Part shown: positions 44,925-52,844 of the stretch, piece after piece
Layout: every line of letters begins with the position of its first letter
How positions within the stretch are numbered: the first letter of the stretch is position 1
From: CAIVAT01 sp964355945
GTDB taxonomy: Bacteria; Bacteroidota; Bacteroidia; Bacteroidales; FEN-979
DNA length: 64,000 bases
Reading direction: 5' to 3'
Assembly: GCA_964355945.1 (NCBI GenBank)
Contig: CAYHGE010000004.1
Coordinates: forward strand, 25,300-89,299
Made by a program: the position numbers and the translations under genes
Notes under the pieces: generated by a model
Seen by the model: only the letters and a program-made list of their open reading frames with translations
Database searches by the model: none
What the model was told of the DNA's origin: nothing

Positions 44925-47900
44925 ATGAAAAAAAACAAAGAGGAAGCAAAACGCACTGATGCCAATGGGATTCCGATACCCGACGATAATGGCAAATTAA
45001 CCGGAAGCCGCGGTTCCGATACTGATATCACCAAACTTAAGCAATCGGAGGAAAAACTGAAACAGGTATCCGCCCGTTTGGAATTAGCCACCCGTGCCGG
45101 GGGTGTCGGTATCTGGGACTATGATATTGTTCAGAATACCCTGTTGTGGGATGATCAGATGTTTGCGCTCTACGGAATTGAAAGAAACGATTTTAGCGGA
45201 GTGTATGAAGCCTGGCGGTCGGGGATTCATCCCGACGACATGAGGCGTGGCGATAACGAAATCCAGTTGGCGATAAGTGGCGAAAAAGAGTTTGACACTG
45301 AATTCATGGTAACCTGGCCCGATGGTTCTGTTCACAATATCAGGGCTCTTGCTGTTGTTCAACGCGATGATTCAGGAAAGGCACTGCGCATGGTTGGCAC
45401 GAATTGGGACATCACCGAACTCAGGAAGGCAGAAAAGGCAAAGCTGGATGATTCTGAAAACAGGTATCGGTCGATTTTCCATGGAAGTCCGGATGGAATT
45501 CTGATAGCTGATGAGCAAACCAGAATGATCCTGTTTGCGAATCCGATGCAATGTAAGATGCTCGGATATACCGAAGATGAACTGAAGACGATGACTATTG
45601 CCGGAATCCATCCGGCTGGCACATTTCAAGATACCCTTGCGGAATTCGAGAGCATGGCACAGGGGAAGAAAACCAGGGCCGAAAATATTCAATGTCTTAG
45701 AAAGAACGGAGAATTTTTTTATGCGGATATCACATCAAGCTTAATTACCATAGATGGCAGAAAATGTATCATAGGTTTTTTCAGGGACAACACCCAGCAC
45801 AAACAGGCGGAACAGGAAATCCTCAACCTCAACGTAAACCTCGAATTAAAAGTGGAGGAGCGAACAGCCCAGCTGGCCATCAGCAATGCAAAACTAGAGC
45901 AGGAAAATGCAGAACGTCTTAAAGTTTCGACAGCGCTGCAAGAATCGCTGGACCGGCTAAGCAAAATTGCCGACAGGATACCCGGCGTTGTATACCAGTA
46001 CCGGTTGAACCCCGATGGCTCCTCCTGTTTCCCATTTGCCAGTGAAGGCATTCATGACATTTATCAGGTCAGCCCGGAGGAAGTAATTCATGATGCTTCC
46101 ATCGTGTTTTCAAGGATTCACGCTGATGATTTCGATGGCGTGGTTGCTTCCATTCAGGCATCGGCGAAAAACCTTACACTTTGGCAGCACGAATACAGGG
46201 CGAAGTTTAACGATGGAACAATCCGTTGGCTGACAGGCAACGCGATGCCTCAACAGCAGGTTGATGGTTCGGTATTATGGCATGGATTTATTTCTGACAT
46301 TACTGAGCGCAAGCGGGCAGAAGAGGACATTGAAGAGAGCAGGGAAAAGTACCGTGGCCTGTCGGAGGCTTCTTATGAAGCAATCTTCTTTTCGGAAAAA
46401 GGGCTTTGTATCGAGCAAAACCTTGCTGCCGAATTAATGTTCGGGTATACAACGGAAGAAGCCCTGACAAGGTACGGAACCGAATGGATCGTGCCCGAAG
46501 ACAGGGATATTGTCATGAATAAAATGTTGTCAGGCATCGAAGATCCATATGAATCAACTGCCTTAAGAAAAGATGGCACAACATTTCCCTGCATGTTACG
46601 CGGAAAGATGATGTATTATAAGGGGCGAAATGTAAGGGTTACCTCCTTAACCGACATCACAGGGCAGAAAATGCTGGAGAACTCCCTGCGGAAGAGTGAA
46701 GCAGAAAAGGCGGCCATTATACGCGCAGTTCCCGATCTGATGTTCCTCATCCACCGCGATGGCACCTTGCTGGATGCACACAGCCGTGATGAAACGATGC
46801 TGTACTCGCCCAGGGAAGAGTTTGTCGGAAAAAAGGTCAGCGATGTATTGCCTCCCGATGTGGCCCATAAAGCCATGATCGCCATTGAGAATGTTTTTAC
46901 CCGCGGCAAGGCGGAGATTTTTGAATATGAACTTACTATTCAGGGCAAGACCTGCTATTTCGAGAACAGGATCATTGCCATTTCAGGTGAGGAGGTGCTT
47001 TCAATCATCCGGGATATTTCACATCGCAAGGAATCAGAGGCCGCACTGAAAATGCAAACCGCTGCCTTCGAATCGTTTGCATTTGCCATTATTATTACCG
47101 ATATAGCAGGTAAAATTCAATGGGCAAACAGCAGTTTTTCAAAACTTACAGGATATTCTGTTGACAGTGCCATCGGGAAAACGCCGGGAGAACTGCTAAA
47201 ATCAGGTATGCAGGATAAAGATTTTTACAGCACTTTCTGGGATGCGATCCTGAGTAAAAATGTATGGAGTGGCGAAATTATCAACCGCAGGAAAGACGGC
47301 AGTCTATATTATGAAGAGGAAACCATCACGCCTGTTTTAGATTCTCAGGGAAATATTTCAAGCTTTATTGCCATCAAAATAGATATCAGCGAACGTAAAA
47401 AACTTTACCAGGAACTTGCTGACGAAAAAAGAAGGCTGGCGGATATCATCAAAGGTACCAACGCCGGAACCTGGGAATGGAACATACAAACCGGTGAAAC
47501 CATATTTAATGACAGATGGGCTGAGATGCTGGGTTATACCCTGGCAGAAATCTCTCCGTTAAACATCGAAACCTGGAGAAAATATTCCCATGCGGACGAT
47601 TTGAAGGTATCGAACGAATTATTAAAGAAGCATTTTACCAAAGAATTGTCTTATCATTCATTTGAATCAAGAATGAGGCATAAAAATGGCGATTGGATAT
47701 GGGTTTTAGACCGGGGGAAAGTGCATGAATGGGACAGTGATGGTAAACCGCTGCAAATGTCGGGGACACATCAGGACATTACCGAACAAAAAAGAGTTGA
47801 AAAAGCCTTGCTGAAAGCAAAAAGCGAAGCAGAGAAAGCAAATCAGGCAAAGAGCGAATTTCTATCGCGCATGAGCCACGAACTGCGCACACCAATGAAT

Positions 47901-48974
47901 TCAATCCTCGGCTTCGCCCAACTTCTGGACATGGGCGAACTCAAACCCCTGCATAAAAAGGGGGTAAGTCACATTTTGAACAATGGCAGACACCTGCTCG
48001 ATTTGATAAACGAAGTACTCGACATTGCAGGAATCGAAGCCGGAAGACAACTTCTGACACCCGAACCTGTCCTATTGTCCGGCATTATTCGAGAAGTAAT
48101 TGAGGTTGTTCATGTTGCAGCAGTCAAAAATAACGTAAAACTTCAACATGTTGATTCACTGGCCAACAGGCATTTTGTAATGGCCGACAAACTCCGGTTG
48201 AAACAGGTATTGCTTAATTTAACCAGCAACGCCATAAAATATAACCGTGAGGGTGGTTCTGTCATCATCAAAACAGAATTGAAACAAACAATAATCCCGG
48301 AAATTTCATTGGTAAGAATATCGGTGAGCGACACAGGTCACGGAATCAATCCTGAAGATATCGAAAAACTGTTTTTGCCGTTCGAACGTATCGGCGCAGA
48401 AAAAACCGGTATTGAAGGTACAGGACTCGGGCTTATGGTGGTTAAAAAACTGATGGACGCCATGGGCGGATGTGTCGGGATTGAGAGTGTGCCGGGTGAA
48501 GGAAGTAACTTCTGGATTGAATTGCCGCACTTCGCAGAAAAGGAAATTGAGCCTGAGCGAACAGAACAGAGAAGCGAGCACCAGGAGATGAAAACCGAAA
48601 AAGCAGGAACAATACTCTACATCGAAGACAATGCCTCCAATAATGAATTAGTGGAACAAATCCTGCTCACCCTGCGACCAAGCATTCATTTGGTGAGCAG
48701 TACGAAGGGAGCGCAGACAGTTTCTCTGGCCATCGAATACACACCGGATTTGATTCTTCTTGATCTCGATTTGCCGGATGTACATGGTTACGAAGTACTC
48801 AGACTTCTGCAGGCGGAAGAAAAAACAAAGGAAATTCCGGTTGTCATTATCAGCGCTGATGCGATGCCCAAACAGATCGAAAAACTAATGAAAGCAGGAT
48901 CCAAAGATTATTTAACCAAGCCATTGGACGTAATCTTATTTCTGCAGATGGTAGATGTGTGGGTTAAGAATTAA
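44925..48974 (+). CDS. multi-PAS hybrid sensor histidine kinase with receiver domain
   Basis: 1349 residues, no membrane segment, so cytoplasmic. Residues 1-37 (DANGIPIPDDNGKLTG ... DTDITKLKQSEE) look like only the tail of a PAC segment. Then come seven PAS/PAC units up to about residue 965, with a coiled coil after the second (LELKVEERTAQLAISN). The kinase core follows: HisKA with phospho-acceptor His in SHELRTPMN (about residue 985), N box NLTSNAIKYN, G1 DTGHGI and G2 GTGLGLMVVKKLM. A receiver domain at ~1225-1349 has the acidic DN start and phospho-Asp in LLDLDLPD, Lys in TKPLD. It would sense several cues and pass phosphate within itself and to an unknown partner; no regulator gene is adjacent. 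Confidence 0.92.
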   Translation: MKKNKEEAKRTDANGIPIPDDNGKLTGSRGSDTDITKLKQSEEKLKQVSARLELATRAGGVGIWDYDIVQNTLLWDDQMFALYGIERNDFSGVYEAWRSGIHPDDMRRGDNEIQLAISGEKEFDTEFMVTWPDGSVHNIRALAVVQRDDSGKALRMVGTNWDITELRKAEKAKLDDSENRYRSIFHGSPDGILIADEQTRMILFANPMQCKMLGYTEDELKTMTIAGIHPAGTFQDTLAEFESMAQGKKTRAENIQCLRKNGEFFYADITSSLITIDGRKCIIGFFRDNTQHKQAEQEILNLNVNLELKVEERTAQLAISNAKLEQENAERLKVSTALQESLDRLSKIADRIPGVVYQYRLNPDGSSCFPFASEGIHDIYQVSPEEVIHDASIVFSRIHADDFDGVVASIQASAKNLTLWQHEYRAKFNDGTIRWLTGNAMPQQQVDGSVLWHGFISDITERKRAEEDIEESREKYRGLSEASYEAIFFSEKGLCIEQNLAAELMFGYTTEEALTRYGTEWIVPEDRDIVMNKMLSGIEDPYESTALRKDGTTFPCMLRGKMMYYKGRNVRVTSLTDITGQKMLENSLRKSEAEKAAIIRAVPDLMFLIHRDGTLLDAHSRDETMLYSPREEFVGKKVSDVLPPDVAHKAMIAIENVFTRGKAEIFEYELTIQGKTCYFENRIIAISGEEVLSIIRDISHRKESEAALKMQTAAFESFAFAIIITDIAGKIQWANSSFSKLTGYSVDSAIGKTPGELLKSGMQDKDFYSTFWDAILSKNVWSGEIINRRKDGSLYYEEETITPVLDSQGNISSFIAIKIDISERKKLYQELADEKRRLADIIKGTNAGTWEWNIQTGETIFNDRWAEMLGYTLAEISPLNIETWRKYSHADDLKVSNELLKKHFTKELSYHSFESRMRHKNGDWIWVLDRGKVHEWDSDGKPLQMSGTHQDITEQKRVEKALLKAKSEAEKANQAKSEFLSRMSHELRTPMNSILGFAQLLDMGELKPLHKKGVSHILNNGRHLLDLINEVLDIAGIEAGRQLLTPEPVLLSGIIREVIEVVHVAAVKNNVKLQHVDSLANRHFVMADKLRLKQVLLNLTSNAIKYNREGGSVIIKTELKQTIIPEISLVRISVSDTGHGINPEDIEKLFLPFERIGAEKTGIEGTGLGLMVVKKLMDAMGGCVGIESVPGEGSNFWIELPHFAEKEIEPERTEQRSEHQEMKTEKAGTILYIEDNASNNELVEQILLTLRPSIHLVSSTKGAQTVSLAIEYTPDLILLDLDLPDVHGYEVLRLLQAEEKTKEIPVVIISADAMPKQIEKLMKAGSKDYLTKPLDVILFLQMVDVWVKN

Positions 48975-48996
48975 CAACCATCAAAATGATTAAAAC

Positions 48997-49767
48997 TCAC
49001 TGCCATTCCCTGAACATCTTCTTCAGCGCTTCATCATCCTTCTGGTTGAAAATATAGCCTTCATTTTTGAATATCTCAAACCCCTCCGCCCCTTGTTTCA
49101 GGATCGGATAGCGCTCGATGGCCTGATATAGATATTTTTTTGCCTCTGCAGAATTATGGTTGTAATATTTTACCAGTGCAATGCCAAGGATGACGGCAAT
49201 TTGTTCAGGCTCCAAAGAAAGAGATGTGTTAAAATTTTTCAGTGCAGATGAATAATCCTTCAATGCCAGGTTACAATACCCCAGGTTACCGTATACTGCG
49301 GCATTATCAGGGAAAAGTTCCAGCAACTTTTCATAAAATTTAACTGCATTGGGGTAATCTTCATTCTTCATATACACCTCATTGAGCAGATTAATGCAGC
49401 TCGGACTGGCAGGATCGATCTCAAATGCTTTAACCAGGTCAGCAATGGCTCCCTGATAATTTATCGAGATTTGCTGTTTGGCAACTGCCCTGCTAAAATA
49501 GGCACCGGCATCTTCAGGATCGATCTCAATACATTTCGAATAATCCTCAACGGCTCCCTGAACATCTCCTCTGCTGAGTCGTGCATTTGCACGGCAAAAG
49601 TATGACTCAGACAAGTTCTCCTGCAGCTCAATGCTTTTCGTGAAAAAATCAATTTGCCTGGTTGGTTCTGTCGCATCCAATCCTCTTTGAAACCAGGTGG
49701 TACTCTGTGCTCCGAGCATTTCCGGGGTCAAAAGAATAAAAAAAAGGTACAGGATCATTCTCTTCAT
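48997..49767 (-). CDS. exported TPR protein
   Basis: 256 residues. A signal peptide ends at LGAQ (residue ~20). About five TPR units follow: SYFCRANARLSRGDVQGAVE, AYFSRAVAKQ ... GAIADLVKAFEIDP, CINLLNEVYMKNEDYPNAVK, VYGNLGYCNLALKDYSSALK and a final partial unit. It is a periplasmic or surface scaffold of unknown partner. It converges with the histidine kinase gene (22 bases apart) and is a stand-alone gene. Confidence 0.82.
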   Translation of the reverse strand: MKRMILYLFFILLTPEMLGAQSTTWFQRGLDATEPTRQIDFFTKSIELQENLSESYFCRANARLSRGDVQGAVEDYSKCIEIDPEDAGAYFSRAVAKQQISINYQGAIADLVKAFEIDPASPSCINLLNEVYMKNEDYPNAVKFYEKLLELFPDNAAVYGNLGYCNLALKDYSSALKNFNTSLSLEPEQIAVILGIALVKYYNHNSAEAKKYLYQAIERYPILKQGAEGFEIFKNEGYIFNQKDDEALKKMFREWQ

Positions 49768-49875
49768 AGCCGCTCGCTTTTAATGGCTGCAAGTTAAGTA
49801 AATTTCCGGAAAACCGTAATAAGGTGATTGACTCATCAACCCCAATGATGTATATAAAGAGTCACGACAATTCCG

Positions 49876-49883
49876 TAAATTTG
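49876..49883 (+). promoter_or_regulatory. -7 box near the start of the gene at 49888
   Basis: TAAATTTG matches TAnnTTTG and ends four bases before the ATG, a third case in this window of a box set for a leaderless mRNA. Confidence 0.5.
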
Positions 49884-49887
49884 CATT

Positions 49888-50322
49888 ATGACGCTACCTA
49901 TTCCGGAATACAATCTTAAAACCAAGGAGCATGTGGATACAGCCTCTGTTACACCAGATGTAAAACTCGCCAAAGAACTCCGTGAAGAAATTCTCAGCCA
50001 GGTTCATGAAGAAGGTATGGTGATCGTTCACTGCTCTTATCTTGCAGAAGTTCCGGGTGGTATCAGAATCTGGAACTCAACTGTTCTTATTGACCTGCAA
50101 TCGGGCAGCCGGAGCAGGATGTTGCATGCTGAAAACATCACCATGGCTCCTGTATGGATGGAGGTGACTCTGGGGGCAACCGTAAGGTTCACGCTAATCT
50201 TTACCCCGCTGCCTAAAGCATGTGAAACTTTCGACCTGTTTGAAGATATTCCACAGCAGGGGGGCTTTCACGTTAAAAAGATCAGGCGGAATAAGAGCGA
50301 TGTTTACCACATCATTATTTGA
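49888..50322 (+). CDS. unknown cytoplasmic protein
   Basis: 144 residues, no signal peptide or membrane segment. It is mainly beta (MVIVHCSYLAEVPGGIRIWNSTVLIDLQ, split here as MVIVHCSYLAEV and IRIWNSTVLIDLQ) with a segment WMEVTLGATVRFTLIFTPLP and a basic C-terminus VKKIRRNKSDVYHIII. I do not recognise the family. Codon use looks like that of neighbours, and the promoter box just upstream supports it as a real gene. Stand-alone. Confidence 0.65.
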   Translation: MTLPIPEYNLKTKEHVDTASVTPDVKLAKELREEILSQVHEEGMVIVHCSYLAEVPGGIRIWNSTVLIDLQSGSRSRMLHAENITMAPVWMEVTLGATVRFTLIFTPLPKACETFDLFEDIPQQGGFHVKKIRRNKSDVYHIII

Positions 50323-50389
50323 AAAATTAAATGAATTGAATTAAAAGATGGCAGCAAGGGGTTTGACTTTAGACCAGCTCACCCTGATC

Positions 50390-50596
50390 TTACAGGGCAT
50401 ACCGTAACCGGATCTCATTCTCTTTGCTTTTATCGGTGATATAAATAATAGTCCTGCCATCACCAAGGATCACAGGATATTTTCCCACGACTGATCCTGT
50501 GGAAAGTTTTGATTTAGGAACCTTTACCGGATGATTTGACATCGCCTTCCTGTTGTCTATTGCGTCGTTCGTTGATATATGTCGATTGTTTTTCAT
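50390..50596 (-). CDS. small unknown protein
   Basis: 68 residues. N-terminal half is polar (Asn/Asp/Lys-rich), the C-terminal half has two strands, VVGKYPVILGDGRTIIYI and ENEIRLRY. No family recognised. The start is supported only by an ATG and the sensible length; no promoter box was found. It may be a real small gene, since the frame has natural composition, but this is uncertain. Confidence 0.45.
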   Translation of the reverse strand: MKNNRHISTNDAIDNRKAMSNHPVKVPKSKLSTGSVVGKYPVILGDGRTIIYITDKSKENEIRLRYAL

Positions 50597-50718
50597 GATT
50601 TTCAGGATGTTAATGAGTAGTTTGAAAAACTATGCTCTATTCCAATTGTCTATTAAAACACTATTTTTGGCATAATATTTTTCTCCTACTTACGTATTAA
50701 CAATAAATTAACAATCAG

Positions 50719-50726
50719 TACCTTTG
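50719..50726 (+). promoter_or_regulatory. -7 box of the lipoprotein gene at 50747
   Basis: TACCTTTG matches TAnnTTTG, 20 bases before the ATG. The AT-rich stretch before it has no TTTG at the right distance. Confidence 0.5.
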
Positions 50727-50746
50727 GTTAACCAACACCCCTTGTT

Positions 50747-51166
50747 ATGAAAAAATTAACGGCTGCATTTTTAATCCTGGCAATCCCTCACTTATTTTCC
50801 TGTAAATTATCTAAAACCGATGACAGGATGTGCACGGAGGAGTACAAAATGCTCAATATTTCAATCACGGATTCATCATCCCATCCGGTTCATCTGACCA
50901 CATATTATGTCAAAAAAGTTTCAACCGGCGAAATGATTGATTTTTCGAAGGAGGACCCTTATTATGACAGCATCAACAGGATACAGGGATACTATTGCGT
51001 GTTTACGGATGGTAAAATGGGGATGACCGCAAAAAGCGGCACCGAATTTGAATTTCACGGCATCCTGAATTCCGTGGAAATTGTGAATGAAACGTACCTT
51101 ATTGGCAATGATGGTTGCCATGTTAAGATGATTTCCGGGAAACCTGTGGTAGTTGTTGCCAAATGA
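50747..51166 (+). CDS. small lipoprotein, unknown function
   Basis: 139 residues with a lipoprotein signal peptide (lipobox LFSC, Cys at about residue 19, followed by KLSK). The mature domain is beta-rich and resembles small Ig-like or carboxypeptidase-regulatory folds (YKMLNISITDSSSHPVHLTT, FEFHGILNSVEIVNETYLIG). No family recognised. Stand-alone with its own -7 box. A 6-bp hairpin GGCACC-CCC-GGTGCC at 51173-51187 lies between it and the converging T9SS gene and may help end transcription, although no T run follows. Confidence 0.68.
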   Translation: MKKLTAAFLILAIPHLFSCKLSKTDDRMCTEEYKMLNISITDSSSHPVHLTTYYVKKVSTGEMIDFSKEDPYYDSINRIQGYYCVFTDGKMGMTAKSGTEFEFHGILNSVEIVNETYLIGNDGCHVKMISGKPVVVVAK

Positions 51167-51191
51167 CGAGTGGGCACCCCCGGTGCCTGAA

Positions 51192-52832
51192 CTACTTCAG
51201 TTGAACCATCTTTCCGGTTCCGACCCGGTCATTCACTGTCAAACGGTAAAAGTAAACACGGCTGGCGGATCGGGGCTGAACTAAACCATCACCAGGTTTA
51301 AACAGCACTTCAAAATAGCCGGGTGACCTGAATTCACTGACAGGTTCCGCAATTAAATTACCCAAAACATCAAAAACTTTCAGGGAGACAAAGCCCGGTG
51401 AAGCAATCCGGAAGCCGATTTTTGTCTGTGACTGGAAAGGATTGGGATAATTCCGTATCAACCCTGGTGAATTTACCCGGGTTTCCAGGTCATCAGCACC
51501 TTCGAGATTTACAAAGTCAATGGGAACAGTCCATATCTGGTAAACACCGCTAGAATTATCCATCCACACTGTCCATATTTTTGAATTTGTCGAATTGAGA
51601 TCGATGATGTCGCCCTGATAACCCTGTCCTAATCCTCCGATCGGTTTTGGCTCAAAATGATGGTCACTAATTTCATACTCTTTCCAGCTGTTGCCTCCGT
51701 CAGGAGAACGGGCAAGAAATACCCCCGTTGAGTCTGCGGTTGTAGTACGATCATCATAAAAAATGATGTTCACTGCCCCGAATTTATCAACATGGATATT
51801 CGCGAAATATTGAGTTTTTCCGTTATTTAACGCATCCTGGTTAACCCTGATGCCTTCGGACCAGGTTAATCCGGCGTCGGCAGATCTGTACATGACAATA
51901 TCAGGATCGGAACCTGCCGGGGCTAGATTTTTCTGGCCGGTAACGATATAAATCCATCCCCGCCGGAGGCCCTGAGTCGTATCCACCGCCATGCATGGCA
52001 GTCCGTTTACCCTGATGTTGTTTTTATTGGATAAGATCCCGGTGATGCCATTCATTGGGAAGGCATTTTCGTTCACATTCCAATCCATCCCCCCGTTTGC
52101 AGAGGAGGCAAACCCGACAAGGATCTCTTTGAAGGGGGAAACATCAGTTACCCCGGCCCAGCAAAGGTAAATCTCTCCGTTTGGCCCCATTGCAAGGTCG
52201 CCTCCGGCACACCTGATATTTGGATTATTTACCTGTTTTGGTACCGACCAGCTCTGGGCTCCGTTGATGGTATATGAAAACATCAGGGGAAATGGTGAAG
52301 CAAATTGCACCCAGGAAGCATACGATCTTCCCCGGAAAGGACTGGCAGCATTGGCATCAGTTGTTAATGAAGCCCTCTCCAGATCATCCGTGGAGATCAC
52401 TTTTTGGGAAGACCAGGTTTGCCCGTTATCATAAGAATAGTGAGAAAACAGCCCGACAAAAGGGGCCCGGCCAAGGCGTGTAATGATGAAGGTCCCGTTT
52501 TTATCAATCGTGATCCCCGGATCACCGCCATGAAACGCAATAGGGGCACCGGTACAGGTGTCGTTTCCCTGCCATGAATCACCTCCGTTGATGGTTGTGT
52601 AAATTCCCTCGCTGATGAAGAACGGAAGAAAATTGAGGGTATTACAACCGGCAAACAGGATGTTCTCGTCGAGCGGACTCTTCGTCAGGAACACCTCGGT
52701 TTGCGCAATATTGCTGGGATAAATCCGGTAGTTCTTTCCGATTTTCAGGCCGGAAAAATCAGAATCTTTCGTCTGAGCAGCCAGATCAGAAAGTGCAAAT
52801 AAACCAAGTATGAACAGATACCATCCTCTCAT
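51192..52832 (-). CDS. T9SS cargo with BNR/Asp-box propeller
   Basis: 546 residues from the ATG at 52832 (MRGWYLF); an ATG two codons upstream is equally possible. The signal peptide ends at LAAQ. The body is a sialidase-like propeller with Asp-box repeats (YSYDNGQTW, RSADAGLTW, RSPDGGNSW) and blocks shared with the 1147-residue protein at 28842 (KTQYFANIHVDKFGAVNIIF, FYDDRTTTADSTGVFLARS), so the two are paralogues. The C-terminal ~85 residues (IRNYPNPFQSQTKIGFRI ... VYFYRLTVNDRVGTGKMVQL) form a T9SS sorting domain. It starts 12 bases after the upstream T9SS gene and should be cotranscribed. Confidence 0.83.
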   Translation of the reverse strand: MRGWYLFILGLFALSDLAAQTKDSDFSGLKIGKNYRIYPSNIAQTEVFLTKSPLDENILFAGCNTLNFLPFFISEGIYTTINGGDSWQGNDTCTGAPIAFHGGDPGITIDKNGTFIITRLGRAPFVGLFSHYSYDNGQTWSSQKVISTDDLERASLTTDANAASPFRGRSYASWVQFASPFPLMFSYTINGAQSWSVPKQVNNPNIRCAGGDLAMGPNGEIYLCWAGVTDVSPFKEILVGFASSANGGMDWNVNENAFPMNGITGILSNKNNIRVNGLPCMAVDTTQGLRRGWIYIVTGQKNLAPAGSDPDIVMYRSADAGLTWSEGIRVNQDALNNGKTQYFANIHVDKFGAVNIIFYDDRTTTADSTGVFLARSPDGGNSWKEYEISDHHFEPKPIGGLGQGYQGDIIDLNSTNSKIWTVWMDNSSGVYQIWTVPIDFVNLEGADDLETRVNSPGLIRNYPNPFQSQTKIGFRIASPGFVSLKVFDVLGNLIAEPVSEFRSPGYFEVLFKPGDGLVQPRSASRVYFYRLTVNDRVGTGKMVQLK

Positions 52833-52844
52833 GCACATTGTTTA